Shown: piece after piece, positions 10,912-22,534 of the stretch
How positions within the stretch are numbered: position 1 is the first letter of the stretch
How the letters are laid out: the number at the start of each line of letters is the position of its first letter
From: Ixodes scapularis
Taxonomy: Eukaryota > Arthropoda > Arachnida > Ixodida > Ixodidae
Direction of reading: 5' to 3'
NCBI RefSeq assembly: GCF_016920785.2
Contig: NW_024609837.1
Span: 38,619,543-38,683,542, forward strand
DNA length: 64,000 nucleotides
Translations under genes and position numbers: made by a program
The notes under the pieces: generated by a model
Seen by the model: the letters and a program-made list of their open reading frames with translations, nothing else
The model's database searches: none
What the model was told of the DNA's origin: nothing

Positions 10912-11202
10912 ATGCCTGCTCGTCTACTTAGCCGCAAAACACTCAACGAGCCAATCTCTTCGATCTACAAAATCAGCTCAGCGAATGATGAGGCGGAGCA
11001 TTTGTTTAGACCTGAAAAGTAAGTTTGCGCTGTGGCAGGCATTGCGCAATGCAAGCATGACGCTTTGCATTGCGTAATGCCACAGCGCAGACTTCATTTT
11101 AAGGTCTAAACGGATGTTCCGCTCATCATTCGTTGAGCTAATTTCGTAGGTTGCAGATATTGGCTATTTGGGTGTGTTGCGGGGAAGTAGACGAGCAGGC
11201 AT
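10912..11202. mobile_element. Fold-back MITE (family M1, copy 2)
   Basis: A 291-bp near-complete inverted repeat with termini ATGCCTGCTCGTCTACTT and the complement. The arms share AGCTCAGCGAATGATGAG, GTTTAGACC and a central GCATTGCGTAATGCCAC. It is the better-preserved member of the family also seen at 1985-2265. It begins 5 bp after the Harbinger element ends, so one probably inserted next to the other. No coding capacity. Confidence 0.85.
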
Positions 11203-14200
11203 GTATACATTAAATTAGTATCTTGGTTAACCTATATTAAATGCCAGTTTTTTTGCGTATTATGAACAAAAGAAAAGAGGGGGAGTATGGTAATCATCGC
11301 CATCGTAATCAACAGAACAAATACGAGAGGTTTAAAAGAAATTTTATCGCACGCTAACCATAGGAATTTGCTTGTGCACGCTAGCCTTCTAGCAAACACA
11401 AAATCCTCTAAAGTTCTAGGGGCCAATATTAAGCTAGGTTTCCTGTTTTGCTGTTAATTGCCCTTTCGAGAGGAAAGAAAGTCAGTTTGAAGATCACAAA
11501 TCCCACAATGACACCCCACATCAAACGTTTGATGAGATTTCCTCCCTTCGGTTTGTTGCGAAAGCTGATAGTTTAGAAGATTAACCTCTTTAATTTGAGT
11601 AAATACTGAAATTTACCAAAAGTAATTACGGTAAGTGCTGCTAGTCAAAACACAAATATGAGTAACAGAGGTCTCCGAATTTAAACACACTCATTGTGTT
11701 AAACTCACGATAAAGTATCCGTTATTCTCGACTAGTGTCCGTTTCCCTACAGAAACTGTAGAAAAAAATGTACGGATAAAGCGCTTCTGTATACATTAGG
11801 TTTGGCTACCTGCAGTGTGTAGATGTAACACTTTAACGGCTTTTAGTATATCACTGTGGCCGTAAATTACAAGAAGTTGTCGAATCACTTCAATATATGC
11901 TCACAGCAGCCTACGTATCACTTATTGTTCAACCAGTTCATGATATCGGCAGTACTAGGCACGCTCTAGCCCATAATAAAATAACCACAGTTGGCAACTA
12001 TATTTATCGACAGCCTCCGAATAGCAAACTTGGACTGTCTGAATGGTCATGTTACACCCCTCCCCCTTGACAGCCAATAGAGTCGCAGTGCCACACAGGG
12101 AAACAATCAGGAGCCAATCACACAGCCACGGATTCCGGCATAACTTGTTCACAATAGTTCAGCTGTTAAACGAGCGTGACGTCGTGATATCATGCCTAGT
12201 CAGAAAAAAAAAGTTGAGCATATTCAAAACTAAATATTAGTTTTGCATGAAAGTGAAAACATGGTAAAGTTATATCTTCCCTGATAGCTTGAGAGACGCA
12301 GGGCGTGGTTTATCATGTTCAACATGATGCATCGTAATTTGTTTTGAGATGTTCTTATCGGTTAATGACGCAACCTAGAGCGAATTCCCGCGTGAGAGAA
12401 GCAAAGCGAGTGAGGGAAGAGATTTAAAATAGCAAATCCAGGATTCTGAGTGAAGGATGCAAAAATAAAGAACAGCAGCGTCGCTTGAACGGGATCTCAA
12501 TCAATATGGGCACGACGATTGCAGCAGTCTGGCAACGAAGCCCTAAAAACCAGGAGCGTTTCTCAGGTGCTGATTGAACTCGCCGTTGGAGGCCCGCGCG
12601 CTTGCTTGATTTTCGTCGAGACAAAAGGTAATAACAAGCATAAACAAAAGGGCGCATTGCGTAAAGGTGCAACGTGTCCGATAAAAGGAGGAATTAAAGT
12701 TTGCGGTCTATTGACCCGAAGCGTGGTAAAGTGTGGATTGCGGCGAAGTTTTTCTCGCCTAATTTACTGTATAACGACTGCAGCTTTTTTTAATGGGTGT
12801 CCAATATCGCACGTTCCTATTAAAATGCGGTTAACGTTTGGAAACTATGGAATAAGACTGTCCCTGCGGTTCTTTTTGCCAGCTTCTAGCCGGCTGCAGT
12901 TGATCTCGTCGCGCTTAGTTTCGAGAGCTTGCAAATCAGATGAGCAACGCAGCTAGCAGAAAGTATCCTCTGCTTATTTGGTATGCCTTTTTTTTTCATA
13001 AAACGAAACCTGCCATCAAAAATAACCTTGTTTCAGAATGTGCTTCTTCAGATTAGGGAATGTGTCCATGAAGACACGTGGTACCGTATGCGTAATATGG
13101 AAAACAGCTCCAAAGTCGGTCGCGCATTTACGTGTTCGCCATCCAAATTCTATTATTCAGTGACAATTCACGTTCCACATGTCGCAGAACTTTCTTGACA
13201 GTAGTTGGGTGTTTCCTCTCAGTTATATAAAAAAACCACCTTGTTTTATTAAGTTGCAGTTTGAGTAAATGTTTGCCATAGGGCCCACATGTTCTGTGCC
13301 TTGTGCTGCCTCCATCCGTGTGCTGCCGTTCCCTTTTGTTTTCTCGTCGAGTGTCGTGGCCTAGGCATTCGAGAGACGCGCGAGTCCCAAGTGTAGTCGT
13401 TCCGAGGAATTCTCGGTTCCTTCGTGCCGCTGTTGATTTTCGCGCGAGTTAGACGCTGCCGCTGTCAGCGTGCAAACAAGGAACAGGCAACAAGACGCAC
13501 GAAACGCTTCACCACCGAGTATCCTTGTTTGCCGGCTGCTCGTAAAATCTGTGTGCTATTTTATATTCTGACAGCCGTGCCTGATGCGTCTTTGCAAACG
13601 TGAAGCTACAGATGCTTGGGATATTAAATTAACTTTTTTCCCCGTTTGTTTATTCAAATTTTCATGTGCCGCTCCGATCTTCAAATGATGGGTGTAAACC
13701 TTTCCTCGGTGGTTGCGGTTTGGCTCTTACATCGACCAGCTCTTGTGCTTTTGTAATATTAGGTTGGAATGGAAATCATGTTCTTACTGTGTTGAACTAA
13801 CATCCAATGTTTGTGTCGGTATGAGAAGTTGTTTTGTGGCTATTATACTTTCTTTGGTCGTAAGCTAAAGGTTCCCGAAGTTTTTTTCAAGATGACGTGT
13901 TCGAATGTGGTCCTGTAACTAAGAGTAATTGTGAGCATTCTGCTGAGCACAATTATATTATTAGATTAAGAATATAGGTTGAAGCGCTAATTAAGATAAT
14001 TTTTTGTAATCGACAAGAAAAGAGAAAATGCAAATCACGAGCACGAAAACGTGCAATAATCTAAACACAAACGGATTGAGCACGACATAATCCTACCGAT
14101 ATTTCGAAAGATCTGAGAGTTAACGTTTTTTGACGTATGCATTTACTTCTCATAATATCTGCATTTGCACCTTTACAAACACGGCCATTGCTGTGCTTTA

Positions 14201-14459
14201 TGTATTGTAATTGACTGGAAATGACAGATATCTAGTAAATTACTTAATAATAAATAATGTAATCTATAACTGATTATGCGGAGTCACCCTCAATGTGTTT
14301 TTTTTTCTTTTATGGCAGGATATGCATTTTGGAGTTGTTTTATGGGTAACATTCATGTCGTGGTTTTAGCTGCTTTACGAGGTCTGACTCCTAGATTATC
14401 ATTTGTGCTCCTTATACCACTGAGTTTAATTCAGTTTTATTCGACGCGAGCCACTGTTT
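11203..14459. other. No recognisable feature
   Basis: Mixed sequence. A CpG-richer stretch lies at about 13300-13520. The longest frames (for example 12519-12956 plus) show no domain, so none is called. Confidence 0.45.
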
Positions 14460-15260
14460 AGCATAACCAAGAATGAAAATTTCGCGGCATGCTACAAGTG
14501 GGAACGCTTGCGAGTATCATATGTAGGTCGTGTACTAGAACAAATAACATTGTACAAATATTTAGGTGTTCATATAACAGCTTACCTCTTGGGAAAATCA
14601 TATTAACTGCATTGTCAACAACGCTAACCGCATGTTTGGTTATTTACGTCGTAACCTCTTAATGGCTTTTGCATCTTTGAAACAACTACTCTATTAATGC
14701 CTGGTCCGGTCATAACTTGAATTGCGTGTTCAGTGTCGCGTGCATACCTCGAATACCTTAATAATACCTTAGAATCCGTACAGAATCATAACGCGCGTTC
14801 ATTTGTTTTTGCTATTTGCTCCTGTATGTTCAGTGTATCCTAAATGAAAGCAACCCTACATCTTCCCCAACTCCCTTTGCGCCAAAAGTTGTCACGTCTT
14901 GCTGTCTTGCGTAAAATTTATACTGATAATGAGCCTCTAAATAGCCAACTTCTTTCCGAGCCTGCATGTATATCATCACATACTGATTATTCTAAGAAGG
15001 TTCGGTATGCTCAATGTCGCAGTCACCTGTTCGTTTTCTCTTTTCTTTCAGAACTAACACTGAATTCGGCCACCTGCCAACCTCTATTGCTATAATAACC
15101 GACGTAGCCACTGTCAAATCAGCGGTTGAAAATTACTTACTCCTGAAGGTCTCGCATTTGTTCAGACATTGTTGTAATATATTTTTTTAAATAATCGTAT
15201 TTTTTATTTATTTTATGCTCAGCCTCTTCCTTCTCTAACGACCCCCCCGCCCTCCCCTCC
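14460..15260 (+). pseudogene. 5'-truncated CR1-like LINE tail (end of ORF2 plus 3' UTR)
   Basis: Pieces in several frames match the C-terminal part of a CR1-like ORF2. LESVQNHNARSF corresponds to the LEAVQTRSARF block of the LINE at 51.4-53.4 kb. Later blocks LPLRQKLSRLAVLRKIY and VKSAVENYLL correspond to the same ends. The 3' UTR closes near GGCCTTGAGG, as in that LINE. RT and endonuclease domains are absent and many stops and frameshifts are present. This is a typical dead-on-arrival LINE insertion. Confidence 0.65.
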
Positions 15261-17074
15261 TCCCTCCTTACTCCTAGGCCTTGAGGAAAAAAAACTGCAA
15301 AATACGGAGCATATTGACGGCATCAAGCACTTTCTTTCTGACAGTTACGTTTTGGCTGCCGGCAGTTTTAATATTTAATATCTTGCTAAATAGACAAACA
15401 TTTACGTAATTGTTCTTATTTCATAGCGTCAAATTTTGTTTAGTGGAAGCTTCCTGCTTGGTTGCTCACGAAAATAAGTTAGGAAAAACCTTGCGGCACT
15501 CGAACATGGCGACACAATGCTTGCCAGCATAATTTTTTTATACTCTCTTAATAATTTTGTTTGCATCAAATGACACCCACTAAAGCGCGAAGAAATCGCT
15601 TGTTTCAGTGGTTTTAGTGACAAGTGTGTCATATTATTACACTTCTGAATAAATGAAAATTAACAAAACAAAAAAAATATCGAAAATCGGTAAGTGGACT
15701 GCCTTCAATTTAAACGCCGTTTTTGTGTGAAATATTAAAATTTATTTATATTCTGTTCTTACGAATAGTGCCTAGAGCAGATTTCATAAGCAGACTACAA
15801 ATACGGACAGCAGAAAAAAGTAATATATCAATAAAAACGCTATAGACGAAGACGGAAATATCACATTGACGAAGCATACCTTTAAATTATGATTAAAAAA
15901 TCAATAAAAATTACGAAACAAGGTAGAAAAGACGACTGGCGTTTTATCTTTTCCAGATACCTCCAAGTCGGGATCTATTTATTGGGCAATATCAATCTCA
16001 TAAAGGTGCAGCTAAACGTAAAGTTACGTCATATATCCTGTGCAATGTGGATCAATTTTCTTGTCTTCTTTTTATTTTCTGTTCAGACTAACAATTGTTC
16101 GGTAGAAATCACACCATAATCTACTTTTGCGAAACCTCCGGGGTATCTGGTCAGATAGAATTTTGCGTTTAACATTGTAGAGATCATTGCATTACACGTA
16201 TCAGAACTGTTAGGATTTCAAAAAGTGTTATCCACGTTTTGACGTCGCAGTGTAACTTAAAGGCTAGATTCTGAGACGTTTACATTTTGGTTTCTTCTCG
16301 ATATACGTTTCAATTACCGCTGATTGAATGGCTCAACGCAGGTGCGGAGGCGTCAACATGCCGATCTTATGGTGGGGTCTTGATGGTCGTTCGGGGTTTG
16401 GGTGATGCCATCACCGACCGCTGCGGCCATTTTCACCCCCTGATATTCCAGTCGACAGCGCTGGCCGATATGGCGCTTCTGGTGGGCAGACGTATATCTT
16501 ATGGTTGTATCGCGTGTAGAGTTCGCTGCTTGTCTTTTCGTTCGTTTATACGTTCCTTCGTTTGTTATTGTGTTAATTTGTGTGTTTGTTTGTTTTTTTG
16601 CTTTTTTGCTTGTTAGCCCAGAGTGTACTCAAAAAGGAAAACTGAGAACTATAGAATGATTACAAACATAAAGAAAAAGAAAACTACTGAAGAGGTTATG
16701 ACGGAGGGACGTAAGTCCATTTTCGCAAGTCATGATAAGGGATTGACAGCAGTTCCGCGCTCAAATTGGATTCACCCCTTTTTAATATTGTTTTCTTGTC
16801 ATAATGTTGAATTCTCGTCGAATAGGCCTAATCACTCGCCTACTCCCCACACACAATTAATTCATTCTTGCTTAGTAAGAAAGATCAACGATATTATCAG
16901 TCCCAGCATAATATGATTCCTGGTGCGAGGGGGTTCTGTTTCAATGCGAAAGGCGGACCCGCGAGAGGCTTAGAATATTACATTCTTCATAGTCAAAATC
17001 ACTCGAGAATGTTATGGGATTAATTTCTTGCTGTGCTTAAATTCTGGTTGTGGTAAGATATTTAATGAATACAC
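15261..17074. other. No recognisable feature
   Basis: AT-rich sequence with poly-T runs. No coding domain or repeat unit was recognised. Confidence 0.45.
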
Positions 17075-17202
17075 GGTTGGGCAAGTTGGTGAGTGTTTAT
17101 GTTAATAAAAGCGCGAATATAATTTAGGGAGAAACAAAGAAGAGTGCTTGGCCCTGTCCCCTTTCCTCTGTCATGCTAAATTATATTCGCGTTGTTTTTA
17201 TT
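17075..17202 (+). repeat. Leader-hairpin repeat, locus H1
   Basis: A leader GGGCAAGTTGGTGAGTG precedes an imperfect inverted repeat: arm one at 17104-17127 contains AAAAGCGCGAATATAATTTA, and arm two at 17176-17202 is the complement with one small bulge. The 48-nt loop contains GTGCTTGGCCCTGTCCCC, resembling the loop of locus H2 at 53.6 kb. Confidence 0.65.
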
Positions 17203-19649
17203 ATGGCAAAAGGTTGCGTTTTTTAAGCGGTTAATTAGATAGGCATTGTCCAAAAAAAAATTTGTGCGACGGGATTGGCGTGCTTTGACTCAAAGAATTA
17301 ATATCATATATTTTCTTTCAACAGGACAACGTTAAACGCAAAAATTTTAATTCATTTATGTACTTTAAGTTTTATACGAACGCAAGTATTGTTATCGAAT
17401 ACTACAGGAGTGGAACGCGGTTCACGAGCCAATTTTATGCAAAGACTCTTGATCACGTCGGTGGCCCTGGTTTACGCCAAACTGTACGAATGGAAAAAAA
17501 AATCTAGTAGCTAATTTGGTCTAGAACACATAGCACAGTCATATTTTTAGTTTAGAATTTGTTACGTAACTCATGGCGCAGACAGATGGTACAGAGATTC
17601 GTATTTTCGTAACATTAAATGATTCGATTATTTTTGCTTACCTTTTACTTGTATGATTACACCTTTAAAAATAATTATAATTTAACTGCCAACTGGCTTA
17701 TAACGTTAAATAAGATACACCAGTTCTTTTAAAAGGGGGGGGGGGTTTACTTTGTATACAAATTTCTACACTGGTATATAAGAGGATTGCAGCTAAAATA
17801 TAATCTTGATAGGAACTATTTCAGACGTTTTTACTAAGATGGAAGCTAGAGGCTTACGGACAAGTATTCATAAAACAATTCGAACATGAAACAAATAGTT
17901 ATTCTTGTTAAGTTGTTTTCCTTACAGTTTGAATATCAGCGTGAAATCTTACACTCTCAGTGTGCTGCAACCTGTCCATGTCTCTTTAGGTATCGGCGCT
18001 TTACATTTAGGCGTGTAGTCGATTTACAGGAACTTCTTTTTTTATTCCAGTGATTGAGCCGACCTCGAAAAGTCGATATTTTGAACAACATAAACGCATT
18101 TATGCGTTCAAGGGCAGTGTAAGCGTTACTTCAGCTGTTTGTCAGAATACTTTATTTTAACTATAATATATTTATGTACTTGGAGACAATCTAAATAAAA
18201 TAACAGTTTAGGACTGGCCCAGGAGACGACATTTTGTGAACTGGACTCAACTTCCCAAATAAAGTTACAAGCAGAGATACAATCTCTCGCAAAGCAATGA
18301 GGCGGTACGAAATGTTTGAATGATTTGGCAACTCGAGATGTTACATGAGCGTGTATTTGAAAATTGTGTGCAAAATGTAAAAACAACAACAACCATGAAA
18401 GGAAGTGCGAGTGTGAAGCTATGTTTCCCTTTCACTAAAATTCCTGGCGCTCAACCATGTATGGCAACAGCATTTCGATCGCGCCCCACACAAAACGGAC
18501 AACTTAGCAGAGATTAGGGATGAAACTGGCACGCTCCTAAGACGAATCATGTCTGCCTACGTCGACAGAACAATACGTCTTTCCAAAATATACATTTTAT
18601 AGGTCTATGTCTGCCTATGTTCTGTAGTTCGCTGATTCGAGCTCTCGGGTCTAAGCCGACTTAGCCGTAAGTGCGCTACAAGTCATTGATTGCTGTTATT
18701 GGCCTTTCTGCGAGCTGTCTTCTGTAAGACTCGAAAATCTTGGATTATAATGTGCCGGAATGTCGTCCGTGTTGCAAGGAGTCAAGGAACGATATCTTTG
18801 AAGGAGGGCTATTTATAGAGAAAGCCTTATTTTAAGAGTTGCGAGTCAGCATCATGAAATAAAATCCTCGATGATGACAAGTCTTTGTAGCGCTAGAGAC
18901 AATCTCGGCAATTGTATATTTACTTATTAGAAATCGATGTATTGCTATGTTTTCAAAGGAGCGCTCATGTGTAGGATACGAGGCATTATTTATGTTTAGA
19001 TTTAACGCATGTTTTTTTTTTTTATATTTCTACGCACTAGCAGATATAATCAATATCACGACAAGCCACGTCACCACAAACTTGAACTCTACGAATTGTG
19101 CAGAAAACTAAATAATGCAATTAGCTGGCAAGTAGAATAACAAAATATTTCTTCCTTTCGAATAATTTTGAAAAATAATCTCGCCACATTGTATTCAAAT
19201 TTTATTTAAAAATGTAAACAGGTGAACAGAGTCTAAATAATTGCCCTGTCTTTTTTTAAACACATCAACAAACATGAACTGCGATACTGCAAACTATTGC
19301 TGTACTGTAATACAGTGTCGATTAATAAGCTAATAAGCCCGTTCAGAGCAAATTATAGCGCAAAAACTGAAACAAAAAATCCAACATTTCTATGAATATA
19401 TTTGTTCTGACATAAATAAAGCATGAAGATTCTCGATTTTGTCATCATTCTAGGCTTTTGTTTAAAAAAAATGCAATACCGAACCCGGAAAATCTAAAGA
19501 CTGTATTTCGCAAATTGGATGCATATTAATTATTTGTTTTCCCTCTGTGTAACGCGGGGTTCAAGCTTGCAAAATATTTCCTGGTGTTGTGCTCGAGAGT
19601 AAATGATTATATTCCGTTTCATTTTAAGTCTAACCCTAGCCGAACTGTC
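17203..19649. other. AT-rich sequence, no recognisable feature
   Basis: Contains a G11 run at 17735-17745 and poly-T runs. No gene or repeat family was recognised. Confidence 0.45.
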
Positions 19650-19950
19650 ATCCGATGGGGCGCATCACGCAGCTCCAGAACTGCATCTTGATGGAGCTCA
19701 TCGTTTTTTGTTTTTTTTTGCATTCCCTATCACCAATTAAACCAAACACGCACAGTAAATGCGGCGCGACCCTGCGCTTTTTTTTCTGTTTTTTGTCCGT
19801 GATTGGTTCCGTTTCTGATTGCAAACCTTCGAAGGCAACGAGCAGCATTACGATGCACTTCTGGGGGATGATGGATTGGAACTATTTGATGGTAACAGCG
19901 GCTGCGGTTGGACTTCAAGCGAAACGGAGTGATGGTGCGAATCCGGGTGC
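19650..19950 (+). repeat. Interspersed repeat RA, copy 1
   Basis: Shares ordered blocks with 38762-39040 in direct orientation: GATGGGG near the start, a GCATC..ATG block, GATTGGT, GGCAACGAG and, at the end, CGGTTGGACTT..AGCGAAACGGAG. The copies are strongly diverged. No coding capacity is apparent and the class is unknown. Confidence 0.5.
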
Positions 19951-21226
19951 CTACAATCAAAATTCAGAAGGCAGTTCCTGCAAAGCGTGCTTTGCCTCTT
20001 TATGAGTGTTATTGAGGGGAAGCCCACCCCAGGAAATTTCTTTTTTGTTTCGATTGCTTTCAATATTGAACATACTAATTGGATTTATTTTAGGGCAAAA
20101 GCCTTGCTTGTCCCATTAAGCAAAGAAGTGTCATATAAGCCGATAAAAATACAAATTGGCGGTGAGTTCCGCTCAATAGGCGATCCTACTTTTACTGCTA
20201 TCTTGGCGTCGTCCTTGCGGTCGACACCGAACGGAACTTAAAATTTTCGGCCGACGCAAATTTCAAGATTATTCTACTGGAGCCAGGATAGATTCTTCAA
20301 ATCCCGCCTGTGGCGTCAATCGGAGAAATTCGTACCGGGAGTGACGATTTTTTTCTGATATGAATAGGACTTTGTGTGATGTCACCGAGTTTTTGTGGCA
20401 GAAAGTTTGACACATCCTCCCCAAAAGAAGAAAAAACCTGTTATAGCTGCGGAAAGATTTACTGACCTCGGATATGTTGAATCACCTCAATACCTTCAAT
20501 TAACGCTGGATCTTGGTCCCATGTTTGACTTTCAACCGAACCTGCGACCTCCGGAGCCACTTGCGGTCGGACTTGCACGGTCTTGTACGCAAGAAGGCTG
20601 CGTACAAGACCGACGAGGAAATACGGCCTCGATGTACATCCGAATGTGTGGAAGCTATTTCTGGTTCAGGGATAGTTGAGACCCACGATCGTAGGCCTCT
20701 GGTTAACTTTTTGGTTAAAAGCCGACAGTGTGATTTGGAGGCAAATAAATAAGGCTCCTTCGTGATAATGCCTGAAGGCATATATAATGACAAAGCCAGC
20801 GCAGCAATACAAAGTGACTTTCGACTGGTGCGGATTGTGATGAAAAAAGGAGAGCCAGGCTGTCAGTGTGTGTGTGTGTGAACATCTCACGTTAACACAG
20901 TTAGCTGCCAACATAAAAACTGAAGGGCTGCACTTAAATATCTGCTTTAGTGCAAAACACACAAGGAAGCATGCCCATTCCGAGTAAATATCGCCGAAAG
21001 AGGGTCGTGGCAACGACAAGTGTTGACCATATCTGCGAAAACGCCTTTCCTGGTTATGTATAAATTATCCTTTTTGACTAGCGATTTGGAAGTCGTTCCT
21101 TAATTTCCAAGTAAATTAACTTAGCAATCACAGTGTATGCGGGGTGGATGTTCACGAACTTTTCTATTCACTTCCTCATGATTCTTTACTAGCTTCTGTG
21201 AGGTTACTAGCTTACTAGCTTACTAG
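19951..21226. other. No gene recognised; small hairpin and TG repeat
   Basis: A 13-bp hairpin (CGGTCTTGTACGC and complement) lies at 20579-20613 and a short TG repeat at about 20863-20880. Just before the LINE, the words TTACTAGC and TAGCTTCTGTG recur within 21186-21235, which may be microhomology or duplication at the insertion point. Confidence 0.45.
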
Positions 21227-22384
21227 CTTCTGTGGCCTCAGCCGCCGGCTGAGGCCACCCAGCCTGCCCCGGCCACGGAAGGAAGCTACAGGATGCTGCT
21301 GCCGCCCCTGCCAACGGGTGAGCACGTCGCAATTACGGTTTTTCTTCACTGTGACCCTAATGCAAGGCCCTACCGAATCGACGATTTCCAGGAAGTACTG
21401 AAGAATGCTGGGGGAAAAGAAAATGTGACTGCTATTGGGGCATTCCGGTATAACCACGTGTGGCTACTAACGCTCAAAAGTGTGGAAGCAAAGGAGGCCA
21501 TATCAAGCCAGGGGAAGATTACAATCAAAGGAAGAACGTGCGTCGTGATAGACCCGAACCGCATCGAAAATGAGATACGGGTGCACTGGCTGCCGCCATT
21601 CATCCCCGATGAAGAAGTGGCAAAGGCCTTCGCCTCCTTCGGCGAGGTGAAGAGCGTCGTCAGGGAGAAATGTAGGAAGCCCGGCTACGAGGACTTTGAG
21701 TCGACAACACGGACTCTGCACCTCCTACTTCACGAGCGAGTGTCGGTGAACGCCATCCCACAGCAGCTCTGCATTCTCGGTGTGGACGTCCTCGTGTCTG
21801 TGCCGGGCCGACCACCTACCTGCCTCCGCTGTGGGCAGGTGGGACATATGCGCCGACAGTGTGAGACGCCTTGGTGCGCCAGGTGCCGAGGTTTCGGTCA
21901 CAGTGCCGACGCCTGCGTCCCTGCATACGCGAGCATGACTCGGGAAACCGGGGCTGTGGCTCGGAACACCAGTGAGTTGGGCGCCGTTATGGATGAGATT
22001 GAAATGTCCGAGACCGGCCCGTCCAGGCAACTGCCTCCTAAAAAAGGACCTCGGAGAGAGCTGGAGGTGGACACTGCAACAACACCGGCGGAAATCTCGT
22101 GCACGGTGCCGGGTACACTCACATCGAGCAGTGTGCAGACGGGAACGCTGGACGGCCGCTCCATGGACGAAGAGCACCAGAAGACGGAAAAACCGGTTTC
22201 GGGGGAAGCGAGCGGCGCCGAGGGGACTGGGGACCTTGATGGGGACGATCGGGACGAAGACGCGGAGGTCGGCGGTTTGCCCCCCTGGCGACGGCAGGGC
22301 AGATTGAGGACGACTCGGAGGCCGGATGTTCCTCGGCTCCCACCCCCAACCCCTGCTTTCACCGGCCTGTCGGGACGACCTTGA
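21227..22384 (+). CDS. LINE ORF1, Gag-like protein with two zinc knuckles, 5'-partial
   Basis: ORF1 proteins coat LINE RNA in the cytoplasm and accompany it to the target. The first ATG is at 21293 (363 codons), but the frame is open back to 21227 and reads PQPPAEATQPAPATEGSYR, so the native start is probably missing. Residues about 85-140 after that ATG resemble an RRM-like fold. Two CCHC knuckles follow, CLRCGQVGHMRRQC and CARCRGFGHSADAC. The C-terminus is acidic and Pro/Arg-rich, ending at 22384. The frame is intact. It is far richer in GC than ORF2, a sharp change across one element. It sits 150 bp upstream of ORF2. Confidence 0.8.
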   Translation, partial: LLWPQPPAEATQPAPATEGSYRMLLPPLPTGEHVAITVFLHCDPNARPYRIDDFQEVLKNAGGKENVTAIGAFRYNHVWLLTLKSVEAKEAISSQGKITIKGRTCVVIDPNRIENEIRVHWLPPFIPDEEVAKAFASFGEVKSVVREKCRKPGYEDFESTTRTLHLLLHERVSVNAIPQQLCILGVDVLVSVPGRPPTCLRCGQVGHMRRQCETPWCARCRGFGHSADACVPAYASMTRETGAVARNTSELGAVMDEIEMSETGPSRQLPPKKGPRRELEVDTATTPAEISCTVPGTLTSSSVQTGTLDGRSMDEEHQKTEKPVSGEASGAEGTGDLDGDDRDEDAEVGGLPPWRRQGRLRTTRRPDVPRLPPPTPAFTGLSGRP

Positions 22385-22534
22385 CAGGCCCCCCTCGGTG
22401 GAAGCTCCCCCTGCTACCGACGTTTGACCTTCCTTCCCCCGTATGTATGTGCCGTAGAGAGGTGGCAGAATTTTCGCGAATGGACTGAGTATTGTTCATG
22501 GGTTTCGTAACTCGCAATTTTTTATTTCTATTTT

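Noticed and set aside
12519..12956. A 145-codon plus-strand open frame.
   Set aside because: No domain, no splice or promoter context. A frame of this length is expected by chance somewhere in 64 kb examined in six frames.
21725..22362. Minus-strand frames of 150-154 codons inside LINE ORF1.
   Set aside because: Antisense shadows of a GC-rich coding region.
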